DNA of 15,741 nucleotides from an uncultured Bacteroidota bacterium (GTDB lineage Bacteria > Bacteroidota > Bacteroidia > Chitinophagales > Chitinophagaceae), in the NCBI GenBank assembly GCA_903933995.1, contig CAIZMD010000188.1, forward strand, positions 1 through 15,741. The letters run 5' to 3'. Both the position numbers and the translations under genes were made by a program. The notes below the pieces were generated by a model. That model was not told the origin of the DNA. It saw only the letters and a list, made by a program, of their open reading frames with translations, and searched no databases. The first letter of the stretch is position 1; every line of letters starts with the position of its first letter. Shown piece after piece: positions 6,164-14,714 of this stretch.

Positions 6164-9100
6164 ATGAAAAAATTATTGCTCTCGTGCTGTTTACTACTGA
6201 TGATTATTGGTAGTGCAGTTGCGCAACAGATTAGGGTTGCAGGTAGAGTTACCAGTGCAGGTTCTGGAAATGCTGCAGAAGGTATCTCTGTATTGGTAAA
6301 AGGAACAAAAGCTGGTATAGCTACTAGTGCTTCAGGAGAGTATAGTATATTGGTTGATAAGGCTGCAACACTTATTTTTTCTGGTATTGGTTTTGCCACG
6401 CAGGAAATTAAAGTAAGTGGAACTACTTTAGATGTTGTGTTGTCTATAACAGCTGGTGACATGGGAGAAGTGGTGGTGGTTGGTTATGGTGCTCAGAAAA
6501 AAGCCAGTTTAACAGGTTCCTTAGTTACTTTGAATAATGCTGCTTTGAATAGACGTCAGGTAACTAGCACTAGCCAAGCTTTACAAGGCTTAGCTCCGGG
6601 TGTTACCGTTCAACAACAATCGGGAAAGCCAGGTGCTGATGGAGCAAGTATCATTATACGTGGACAAGGTTCTATTTCTGGAAGTAGCGCCCCTTTAATC
6701 ATTGTTGATGGATTGGCAATTGGTTCTTTAGATCAAATTGATCCTAATGCTATTGAAAGTATCACCTTATTAAAGGATGCGGCTTCTACTGCTATTTATG
6801 GTAACCGCGCCTCTGGTGGTGTTGTTTTAGTCAAAACTAAAAGAGCATCTGAGAAGGGATTAAAAATGAGTTATAATGCTTTTGTATCTAAACAGTCTGC
6901 AACTGCTATACCTGATCGTGTAAATGCCATTGATCATATGACACTGAGTAATGTAGCAGAGCAAAATAGAACAGGTAATCCAGCCGCAACTGTTTTTCCT
7001 CAAACTTTGATTGATAAATATAAATCTACACCAGCCAATAACTTAGACGTTATTGATACAGACTGGTTAAATGAAGTTTTAACAAATAGTGGAATGTTGC
7101 AAAACCATAATATTCAACTTTCAACTTCTACTGATAAAATAAATCTATTTTCTTCGTTTACATTTTTGAAACAGCAAGGTTTAATTCCTAATAGTAGTTT
7201 TGAAAAGTATGATATTAGGCTGAATCCTGAATTCAAAATTAATAGCAAGTTGTCTTTGATAGGAATTTTCGGGTATAACTCAAATAGGACAATTAATCCA
7301 TCTACTGGATCAGCAGAATTTGTTATACGTCAGGCAATTGGATTGCCTGCAATTGGTGGTGGTAAATACGGTCCTGGAATGTATGGTACTGCAGGGCAGT
7401 CTAATAACCGCAACCCAATTGCGATGGCTGAAGCTACAGGGAATTCTCAAACCAATGGAAGTACTTTGTTAACCAGATTTGGATTTAATTATAAGCCAAT
7501 CAGTGGTTTGGAAATTGAAGGTTATTGGGGTCGTCAGGCAACAAATCCTACCACTAAAACTTTCACATCAAATGCGAATATCTATCAACCCAATGTGGCA
7601 ACAGGTACATATTCATTGTTGAGCTCATGGCCAGGTACTACAAGCTTGTCTGAATCATATACAAACAATGTTTATACTACTTATTTAGGTCAGGTTACTT
7701 ATAACAAAAGAGTTGGCGCACATTCATTTAAAGCATTGGTTGGTGGACAAACAGAATTATTTACAAACTATTTCTTTGGTGCATCTAGAACAGGATTTAA
7801 TAATCCCAATCAGCCTTATTTGAATCTAGGTTCAGGTGTAAGAGATAACAATGCAGGTGCTTCTGAATTAGCTTTAGCAGGTTTCTTTGCACGTTTGAAT
7901 TATAGTTATGAAGACAAATATTTCTTAGAATTGAACGGTAGAAGAGATGGTACATCTCGTTTTTCACAGGCAGGGGATAAACAGTGGGGTAATTTCGGTG
8001 CTGTTTCTGCTGGATGGATATTTTCAAAGGAAAGCTTCTTGAGTAAAGCAAAATTCATTGATTTTGGAAAATTAAGAGTATCTACGGGTGGAAATGGTAA
8101 TCAGAGTATTGGAAACAACTATGCTTATGACGCATTCTATGCACAGTCTAACTATAGTAATCCTAATAATGGTACCAATGCCTATTTTGCAAATGCTACT
8201 AACCTAGGGGTTGCATTATTACAATTTGCTAATCCTGATTTAAGTTGGGAAACCTCAAAGCAAACAAATATTGGTATTGATGTTTCATTTGCAAAACACT
8301 TTACAGTAACTGCCGATTATTATGTAAAGACATTGAAAAACATGTTATTACAAAGAACATTACCACAGTCTGCTGGCGGTTTAAGCAATCCATTTGTAAA
8401 TGCTGGTAATATGGAAAATAAAGGTTGGGAATTCACACTTAATTATAAAAACAAATTTGGGAAGTTAGGAGTTGATGCAACTGCTATGATTTCAGATGTC
8501 AAAAATACCGTAACAAGCCTAGTAGAAGGTACCCCTTTTATTGGTGATGGTATTAGAACGGCACCTGGTCAGGCTTTGGGATCCTATTTTGGATATATGA
8601 CTCAGGGCTATTTTACTGACTCAACTGATATAAAGAACTCTCCTGTTCAATTTGGTATTCCTTGGAATACTTCACTGACTGTTGGACCAAAACCTGGAGA
8701 TGTAAAATATCAGGATATGAATGGTGATGGAAAAATTGATGCAAACGATAGAACATTTATTGGTAATGCTTTTCCTCGTTATGAATATAGCATTAACCTA
8801 AACCTTACCTATGCCAATTTTGATTTAAATATTTTTGGTCAAGGTGTAGGGCAACGCAATAACTATTTAAGTGGAACTGGAGCAGTTCCTTTCAGTAGTG
8901 CAGATTTTGCTGCTTCTTTGTTGGAAATACATAAGGATTATTGGAGACCTGATAACCAAAATGCTACATTCCCTCGTTTATTACCTTCTGGATCTGGTGG
9001 TAATAATTTCTTGTTGGCATCACAATGGATTCGTAGTGCTTCTTATTTCAGAATCAAGAATATTAATTTAGGTTACACATTGAAAAAAGAATGGTTAGAC

Positions 9101-9259
9101 AAGGCTAAAATTAATGCGGTAAGAGTGTATGTAAGCGCTTCCAATTTGTTAACCATTTCTAAAGCTTGGAAAGGATTTGATCCGGAAATCAATAATGCCA
9201 ACGCAGAGTTTTATCCGTTGATGCGTACCTATACTGCTGGAATTAATGTAACCTTTTAA
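6164..9259 (+). CDS. susC: SusC/RagA-family TonB-dependent outer-membrane transporter
   Basis: This 1031-residue protein has a signal peptide (about 1-21, A-V-A-Q), a carboxypeptidase-regulatory-like domain (about 24-95) and the TonB-box region E-V-V-V-V-G-Y-G (102-109). The plug domain (about 115-228) includes L-Q-G-L-A-P-G-V, I-I-I-R-G-Q-G-S, L-K-D-A-A-S-T-A-I-Y-G and A-S-G-G-V-V-L-V, followed by a long beta barrel ending in a terminal Phe. The EF-hand-like loop N-G-D-G-K-I-D typical of SusC proteins lies near residue 852. It imports oligosaccharides or other large ligands through the outer membrane, using TonB energy, together with the SusD lipoprotein encoded 22 bases downstream. The specific ligand is inferred only from neighbours. 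The symbol denotes the family, not the starch system itself. Length is normal for the family and no frame damage is visible. Confidence 0.96.
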   Translation: MKKLLLSCCLLLMIIGSAVAQQIRVAGRVTSAGSGNAAEGISVLVKGTKAGIATSASGEYSILVDKAATLIFSGIGFATQEIKVSGTTLDVVLSITAGDMGEVVVVGYGAQKKASLTGSLVTLNNAALNRRQVTSTSQALQGLAPGVTVQQQSGKPGADGASIIIRGQGSISGSSAPLIIVDGLAIGSLDQIDPNAIESITLLKDAASTAIYGNRASGGVVLVKTKRASEKGLKMSYNAFVSKQSATAIPDRVNAIDHMTLSNVAEQNRTGNPAATVFPQTLIDKYKSTPANNLDVIDTDWLNEVLTNSGMLQNHNIQLSTSTDKINLFSSFTFLKQQGLIPNSSFEKYDIRLNPEFKINSKLSLIGIFGYNSNRTINPSTGSAEFVIRQAIGLPAIGGGKYGPGMYGTAGQSNNRNPIAMAEATGNSQTNGSTLLTRFGFNYKPISGLEIEGYWGRQATNPTTKTFTSNANIYQPNVATGTYSLLSSWPGTTSLSESYTNNVYTTYLGQVTYNKRVGAHSFKALVGGQTELFTNYFFGASRTGFNNPNQPYLNLGSGVRDNNAGASELALAGFFARLNYSYEDKYFLELNGRRDGTSRFSQAGDKQWGNFGAVSAGWIFSKESFLSKAKFIDFGKLRVSTGGNGNQSIGNNYAYDAFYAQSNYSNPNNGTNAYFANATNLGVALLQFANPDLSWETSKQTNIGIDVSFAKHFTVTADYYVKTLKNMLLQRTLPQSAGGLSNPFVNAGNMENKGWEFTLNYKNKFGKLGVDATAMISDVKNTVTSLVEGTPFIGDGIRTAPGQALGSYFGYMTQGYFTDSTDIKNSPVQFGIPWNTSLTVGPKPGDVKYQDMNGDGKIDANDRTFIGNAFPRYEYSINLNLTYANFDLNIFGQGVGQRNNYLSGTGAVPFSSADFAASLLEIHKDYWRPDNQNATFPRLLPSGSGGNNFLLASQWIRSASYFRIKNINLGYTLKKEWLDKAKINAVRVYVSASNLLTISKAWKGFDPEINNANAEFYPLMRTYTAGINVTF

Positions 9260-9281
9260 CTGAAACAGTAAAATCACAACA

Positions 9282-11063
9282 ATGAAAAAATATATTATCA
9301 TACTTCTTTCAATATCGGCTGTTTCGCTGATGAGTTGTCAGAAATTTTTAGATCGTAAGCCACTTGATGCATCATCCTCGTCTACCTTTTTGAGCAATCA
9401 ATCAGAAATGGAACAAGGATTAATAGGAACTTATGCTTCAGCAATGTGGGTGTTTCCTAATAATACACCCTTGCCATTTGCCATAGAAGCTAGTACAGAC
9501 CTGGCTATGAAAAGAGGAGCCAATGCAGAAGATTTAATAGCAATGGGTGATGGTGGGCCATTTGTAATCAACAACTCTTTAACCTCAACTTGCTGGAACC
9601 AGGCGTATAAGTTGGTGCAACGCGCCAATCAGCAAATTGCTGGTATGGAGAATGGAAAAGCCAATGTGTCAACTGTTACCTATAATAGAATTAAGGCTGA
9701 GGCTTTGGTTTTAAGGGCTTGGGGTTATTATCATTTAATGGGTTGGTTTGGTGCAGTACCCTATTATAGAACAATGCCTGGTGTTGAAGCAATACTTTCT
9801 GCAACAAGAACGCCAGTGTCTACTATAGTAGCTGATATGTACAAAGATATGGATGAAGCAGCTGCTGCATTTGATGCTGCTGGTACAAGCCCTGTTCAAG
9901 CACTGGGTCGTGTTAACAAAGGGGTTGCTCTTGGATTAAAAGCTAAGTTGGCTATGTTAATCAAGGACTATGCAACAGCGGCAGCCGCTACTAAAACAAT
10001 CATTGATGGAGGTAGTTATGGATTAAATCCTAGTTACCCAAATCTGTTTAGTCTGGCTGGTCAAAACGGTAATGCTGCAAGAGAAATTATGTTCATTCAA
10101 ACCTATCCACTTGATGTAAATGAACCGCAGAACTGGGGGCCAATTTTAGGAGTGCCACGTCAAGTTACCAATTCACAAAGTAGCCATTTCCCTTCTCAAC
10201 AATTGGTTGATCAGTTTGAAGGTAGAGATGGAAATAGAATTGATGCTTCTACGGTGTATGATCCAGCAAATCCACGTTTGAACAGAGATAGAAGATTGGC
10301 TTGGAGTATTTATATGGCTGGAGATACAATGGTTCACTATGCATCAAAAACTGCTGCATTGCCCTATAATAATTTAAGAGAAAGAACCATATTTAGTTAC
10401 TATGCAAATACTCGTAGAAAATTCAACTGGAATACTGGTGTGTATGATAATGTGACTACCAATAATGACTGGGTTGGTGCTCAAGCCGCAGGTATTCAAT
10501 GGCAGGTAAGTGCTACAGGTAATATTGGTGGTGTAGGATATGTTTGGAATAAGTATAATGACACAACACAGTATATTTTTGAATCAAAAGTTGGTTATAT
10601 ATTAATGCGTTATGCTGATATTTTACAAACTTATGCGGAAGCAAAAATTGAATTGAATCAAATAGATGCAACAGTAACTACCGCAATAAATTTGGTACGT
10701 GCAAGAGCTGGTCAACCTGCTGTTGCAATTGGATCACAAGCGGCTATGCGAACCATCATTCGTAGAGAAAGAGCGGTTGAGTTTGCTGGTGAAGGTCAAC
10801 GTTTATTTGATTTGAGAAGATGGGATATTTATGGTAAAGCAAATAGTATGAATGTTGTGGGTGCGGCATTGAATCCATTAGTAATACCTGCAATCCCCAC
10901 TTTTGATGCTGATAATGTTCCTAATTACTCCGCTAGTTTAAGTAGTAGAATTGCATTTAGAAATCAGACAAGGGTAAATACCAATGTTAAATATAAGCTT
11001 TGGCCCATTCCTCAATCTGAAATTGACAATAATCCTAATTTGACTCAGAACCCCGGTTGGTAA
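9282..11063 (+). CDS. susD: SusD/RagB-family outer-membrane lipoprotein
   Basis: This 593-residue lipoprotein has a signal peptide with its lipobox Cys at residue 19 (S-L-M-S-C), followed by F-L-D-R-K-P, a usual SusD start. The N-terminal TPR-like SusD region includes A-E-A-L-V-L-R-A-W-G-Y-Y-H-L. The C-terminal SusD/RagB region has L-M-R-Y-A-D-I-L-Q-T-Y-A-E-A, R-R-E-R-A-V-E-F-A-G-E-G-Q-R, L-F-D-L-R-R-W and the closing L-W-P-I-P-Q-S-E-I-D. It caps the SusC barrel on the cell surface and binds the glycan. It directly follows susC and is itself followed by an intrinsic terminator, marking the end of the main transcript. The length is slightly above the usual 500-580. Confidence 0.96.
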   Translation: MKKYIIILLSISAVSLMSCQKFLDRKPLDASSSSTFLSNQSEMEQGLIGTYASAMWVFPNNTPLPFAIEASTDLAMKRGANAEDLIAMGDGGPFVINNSLTSTCWNQAYKLVQRANQQIAGMENGKANVSTVTYNRIKAEALVLRAWGYYHLMGWFGAVPYYRTMPGVEAILSATRTPVSTIVADMYKDMDEAAAAFDAAGTSPVQALGRVNKGVALGLKAKLAMLIKDYATAAAATKTIIDGGSYGLNPSYPNLFSLAGQNGNAAREIMFIQTYPLDVNEPQNWGPILGVPRQVTNSQSSHFPSQQLVDQFEGRDGNRIDASTVYDPANPRLNRDRRLAWSIYMAGDTMVHYASKTAALPYNNLRERTIFSYYANTRRKFNWNTGVYDNVTTNNDWVGAQAAGIQWQVSATGNIGGVGYVWNKYNDTTQYIFESKVGYILMRYADILQTYAEAKIELNQIDATVTTAINLVRARAGQPAVAIGSQAAMRTIIRRERAVEFAGEGQRLFDLRRWDIYGKANSMNVVGAALNPLVIPAIPTFDADNVPNYSASLSSRIAFRNQTRVNTNVKYKLWPIPQSEIDNNPNLTQNPGW

Positions 11064-11100
11064 ACTTTTCTAAGCTTTTGACAGTTTAGATTTTTAACAG

Positions 11101-11137
11101 AAAAGCAGGCATTATGTTTCATAATTGCCTGTTTTTT
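11101..11137 (+). terminator. Intrinsic terminator after susD, possibly leaky
   Basis: A hairpin has left arm 11106-11116 and right arm 11120-11131, with a three-T loop at 11117-11119 and one unpaired base in the right arm. Four A (11101-11104) can pair with the T tract 11132-11137, so the hairpin may be partly bidirectional. It lies 37 bases after the susD stop and ends 11 bases before the ATG of the acyltransferase gene. Expression of the latter must therefore come from read-through, or from an undetected promoter upstream of or within the hairpin region. Confidence 0.8.
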
Positions 11138-11148
11138 ATTCAATTAAT

Positions 11149-12543
11149 ATGAAAGAAAGATACCTCAACCTTGATGCTCTTCGCGGCTACGCCATTTTTA
11201 CAATGATTCTATCTGGCAGTATAGCATATGGAACAATGATGCCATCCTGGATGTTTCATGCACAAGTTCCTCCACCTAATCATCAGTTCAATCCTAATTT
11301 ACCTGGGATAACCTGGGTAGATTTGGTATTTCCTTTCTTTATTTTTTGTATGGGTGCCGCAATACCTATAGCAATGAAAAAATTTGCAGCTGAGCAGGAT
11401 CATAAAACAGTTTTTATTACCGCTTGTAGGCGTTTTTTTCTGTTAGTCTTTTTTGCATTATTTCTAGAACATTTTAAATCAAATCACCTTCTAACAAATC
11501 CAGAGTATACAACTTATCTCATGTCATTAGTTGGGTACCTACTTTTATTTTTTGGTTTTAGTAAATTCAGCCCATTTACAAGTAAAAAAATCGAATCACT
11601 AATAAACTATTCCGCTTTAGTAATTGGAGCAATTTGTTTGATTTTTCTACCCATGAATAATGGCGAAGGTTTTAAATTAACCACTAGTGACATCATTATT
11701 ATTGTGTTAGCCAATATGGCTTTATTTGGAACAATCAGTTGGTGGATAACAAGGAATAATATTTTGTTGAGGTTGGGTATTCTTCCATTTATTATGGCCA
11801 TTTTTTTAGGTTCTAAAATACCAGATAGTTGGAATGAGTTTGTCTATTTGCTAACACCTTCTACTGCCGTATATAAATTCTATTTTCTAAAATATCTTTT
11901 TATATTAATTCCTGGAACTATTGCAGGAGACTGGTTATTACAAGAAAAAGACATCAATCCCTTGGAAGTAAAAACTAATATGTATTTAAAAATTATTGGT
12001 TTGTTACTATTTGTTCTTGTGGTGATGAACGTTAGTTTTTTATATACCCGTCAACTAATAACTAATCTGGTATGCTCAATGATTGGGTTGGCTCTTGTAC
12101 ATTTTTTGATCAAAAAAACCATTTTGAGTAATATAAAAATACTGGAACAGTTTTTTTATGCAGGTGCATTTTCCTTATTGTTAGGTCTAAGTTTTGAATC
12201 CTATGAGGGTGGTATTAAAAAAGATATCTCTACTTATAGTTATTATTTTGTAACTGTTGGTCTAGCTTTTTTTAGTTTCCTTGTCTTAGCCATTTTGCAG
12301 GCTTCCCCTATATTTATGCCCATTCACCGTTTCATGTCTTTATCTGGTCAAAATCCAATGATGGCATATGTTTCTGGCAGTTTATTATTGTTGCCATTGA
12401 TGCATTTGGTGGGTATCTATGATTATTGGAATAGTATGAATACTAACTTTTACACGGGATTTATGAAGGGACTATTGTTTACATTAGTGGCATGTTCTTT
12501 TACCTTTCCATTTACCAAAAAGGGCTTTATTTGGAAATCTTAA
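11149..12543 (+). CDS. NagX/HGSNAT-like multi-pass membrane acyltransferase (DUF5009/COG4299 type)
   Basis: This 464-residue protein starts at the ATG at 11149. An in-frame TTG at 11125 would lie inside the terminator hairpin and add an unlikely N-terminus, so it was rejected. The start R-Y-L-N-L-D-A-L-R-G and the segment W-V-D-L-V-F-P-F-F-I-F-C-M-G-A are family hallmarks, as is L-S-G-Q-N-P-M-M-A-Y-V near the C-terminus. About ten or more hydrophobic segments follow. Relatives include human heparan-alpha-glucosaminide N-acetyltransferase and bacterial NagX, an inner-membrane protein of GlcNAc utilization regulons whose exact reaction is not settled. The loop between the first two membrane segments holds H37 and H45, either of which could be the active-site His. 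The loop is Pro/Asn-rich and looks longer than the compact form I recall from relatives. The stop codon overlaps that of the convergent GH92 gene. Confidence 0.83.
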   Translation: MKERYLNLDALRGYAIFTMILSGSIAYGTMMPSWMFHAQVPPPNHQFNPNLPGITWVDLVFPFFIFCMGAAIPIAMKKFAAEQDHKTVFITACRRFFLLVFFALFLEHFKSNHLLTNPEYTTYLMSLVGYLLLFFGFSKFSPFTSKKIESLINYSALVIGAICLIFLPMNNGEGFKLTTSDIIIIVLANMALFGTISWWITRNNILLRLGILPFIMAIFLGSKIPDSWNEFVYLLTPSTAVYKFYFLKYLFILIPGTIAGDWLLQEKDINPLEVKTNMYLKIIGLLLFVLVVMNVSFLYTRQLITNLVCSMIGLALVHFLIKKTILSNIKILEQFFYAGAFSLLLGLSFESYEGGIKKDISTYSYYFVTVGLAFFSFLVLAILQASPIFMPIHRFMSLSGQNPMMAYVSGSLLLLPLMHLVGIYDYWNSMNTNFYTGFMKGLLFTLVACSFTFPFTKKGFIWKS

Positions 12544-14708
12544 TTTAGCTCGAAAATTAATTCACCCCCTTTTAATAATTCTTGATGAGTGAGAAATCCT
12601 TTGGTAATTCGTTGATTATTTAAGAATATGTTTTTTACATATTTCTTTGAATCAGCCGTTTTTCCACTGCTTTTTGTATGAATTCTAAAAATATTATTGT
12701 TGGGTAATTTTATGGTTGCGTCTTTGATTAAAGGAAAACCAAATACATATTTTCCAGATGCTGGGTTCATTGGATACATTCCTAGGGAAGTCCAAACGTA
12801 CCACGCGCTCATTTGACCACAATCATCATTGCCGGTTAAACCATCAGGACCTGTTTTGTACATGCTGTCGGTAACTACTTTTATCCAATGTGCTGCTTTT
12901 TCCGGATGACCTAAAGCGCTAAACATGTATATAATATGATGACTAGGCTCGTTGCCATGAGCGTACTGTCCAATTAATCCAGAAACGTCAGCAGAAGTAT
13001 TGTCACCATGTAATACTGAAGGTGCTGCAAACAGATCATCTAATTTTTTTACCAAATTTTCAGAGCTGCCATATAATTTGGATAATCCTTCTAGGTCATG
13101 AGGTACAAAAAAGCTATGTTGCCATGCAGTTCCTTCAATATATTGACCATCAAATCCATGTTCAGATAATAAAGGATCAAATGGTTCTATGAATTTTTTA
13201 TTACTATCCTTTGCACGCATAAAGCCAGTAACAGGATCAAATAATTGCTGATAACTCATGGCTCTTTTCATGAAAAGTTGATAGTCTGAATCTTGGTGTA
13301 ACTTCTTTGCTACTTGAGCAATACACCAATCATCGTATGCATATTCTAAAGTAATTGTTACACTCCAGCCATGCTTGTCTACAGGTAAATAGCCATATTT
13401 AATATATTCAGGAGTTCCTCTGCCTTGTTGAAAGGCGCTCTTTTTCATGGCCTGAAATGCCAAATTGTAATCAAAACCTTTAACATTTTTTAATATAGCG
13501 TCTGCAATGATTGGTATACTATGATAACCTGTCATTGTATTTGCTTCCCAAGTACTTAAATCCCAAACGGGTAATAGACCGTTATCATGATATAATTGCA
13601 ACATACTATTAATCATATCAGGTAATCGATCTGTTTGCGTAATAGTAAATAAAGGATTTAATGCTCTAAACACATCCCATTGAGAGAAAACGGTATACTT
13701 GTTTTTACCTAATGTAAATTGTTTAATTTGATTATCATGTGTTTGATATTGACCGTCTGCATCATTACTGATTACGGGTGCTAAATTTGTTCTATAGAAT
13801 GAACTGTAAAATATTTTTGCAAATACAGTATCATTTGTATTAATCTTAATTTTTTGTAATTCCTTTTCCCATAGATCTTCAGCATTTTTTGCTGTTACTT
13901 CAAAATTAGTTCGAGCGGATTTATCTATTTCCAATAAAGCTTTATTGGCACTAACTGAACTTAATGAAACTGTTACTTCTAAGGTTTGTTCAGTGTTAAA
14001 TTTCAAAGCGGCTTTAATCTTTCTACCAATTGCTTGATGATTGATTCTAAGGGAGTCATTGATGAATACCATTGATTTTATTGGTGTATTAAACCTAGCA
14101 GCAAAATAGACTTTTTGCCCCTTTGCCCATCCTGTGCTGAACCTATATCCAATAATGGTGTGGTCATCCACCTGTTGCAACATTCCTTCAGTTGTTTTAT
14201 CCCAGTTAATTTCAAATCCCATATCAAAGCGTAGCCATCCTTCTTTTGTTGGAAACTGGTACTTGTGTAAACCGGTTCTTTTTGTAGCAGTAAATGCACA
14301 TTTGACCTGATTACTTAATTCAACGGAATAATATCCTGGTTTGGCAAATTCTTTATTATGTGAAAATGGGATTTTAATTTTTTCATTGCGTATAACTGTT
14401 GTATCTGTTAATGGCAAAATTGATATATCACACCAATCACCAATGCCAGTTCCGCTTAAATGTGTATGACTAAACCCTGCAATAGTTTTACTACTATAAT
14501 GATATCCACTACTCCAGTCCCAGCCTTGATCTCCATTGTCTGGACTTAATTGAATCATCCCAAATGGAATAGTGGCTCCAGGATAAACATGCCCATGCCC
14601 ACCGGTTCCTAAGAATGGGTCTACAAAACGGGTTAGTTTTTGAGCTTGAGATAATGATAAAAAAACAAAAAAATAAACTGCGTAATATAAAATGAATTTA
14701 AATTTCAT
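12540..14708 (-). CDS. Secreted GH92 family alpha-mannosidase
   Basis: This 722-residue protein has a signal peptide (about 1-22, S-Q-A). Next comes the GH92 opening V-D-P-F-L-G-T-G-G-H-G-H, then P-G-A-T-I-P-F-G-M, W-D-W-S-S-G-Y-H-Y and F-S-H-T-H-L-S-G-T-G. The second half is the (alpha/alpha)6 catalytic domain with Y-I-E525-G-T-A-W-Q (general acid position), H584-G-N-E-P-S-H-H, and G-N-D628-D629-C-G-Q-M-S-A-W (acidic base region). GH92 enzymes are calcium-dependent inverting exo-alpha-mannosidases that trim N-glycans and yeast mannans. Length is near the family norm of about 730-760. The gene lies 6 bases downstream of the GHL10 gene on the same strand, so the two are surely co-transcribed. 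The Gly after H584 may bear on linkage specificity (see findings). Action in the periplasm or on the surface is inferred. Confidence 0.95.
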   Translation of the reverse strand: MKFKFILYYAVYFFVFLSLSQAQKLTRFVDPFLGTGGHGHVYPGATIPFGMIQLSPDNGDQGWDWSSGYHYSSKTIAGFSHTHLSGTGIGDWCDISILPLTDTTVIRNEKIKIPFSHNKEFAKPGYYSVELSNQVKCAFTATKRTGLHKYQFPTKEGWLRFDMGFEINWDKTTEGMLQQVDDHTIIGYRFSTGWAKGQKVYFAARFNTPIKSMVFINDSLRINHQAIGRKIKAALKFNTEQTLEVTVSLSSVSANKALLEIDKSARTNFEVTAKNAEDLWEKELQKIKINTNDTVFAKIFYSSFYRTNLAPVISNDADGQYQTHDNQIKQFTLGKNKYTVFSQWDVFRALNPLFTITQTDRLPDMINSMLQLYHDNGLLPVWDLSTWEANTMTGYHSIPIIADAILKNVKGFDYNLAFQAMKKSAFQQGRGTPEYIKYGYLPVDKHGWSVTITLEYAYDDWCIAQVAKKLHQDSDYQLFMKRAMSYQQLFDPVTGFMRAKDSNKKFIEPFDPLLSEHGFDGQYIEGTAWQHSFFVPHDLEGLSKLYGSSENLVKKLDDLFAAPSVLHGDNTSADVSGLIGQYAHGNEPSHHIIYMFSALGHPEKAAHWIKVVTDSMYKTGPDGLTGNDDCGQMSAWYVWTSLGMYPMNPASGKYVFGFPLIKDATIKLPNNNIFRIHTKSSGKTADSKKYVKNIFLNNQRITKGFLTHQELLKGGELIFELN

Positions 14709-14714
14709 TTAAGG

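Noticed and set aside
6115..6462. Minus-strand open frame over the start of susC
   Set aside because: It is antisense to a strongly supported TonB-dependent transporter gene and its composition is that of a shadow frame.
11125..11127. TTG as start of the NagX-like gene
   Set aside because: It lies in the right arm of the terminator hairpin, and the ATG at 11149 begins exactly at the conserved N-terminus.
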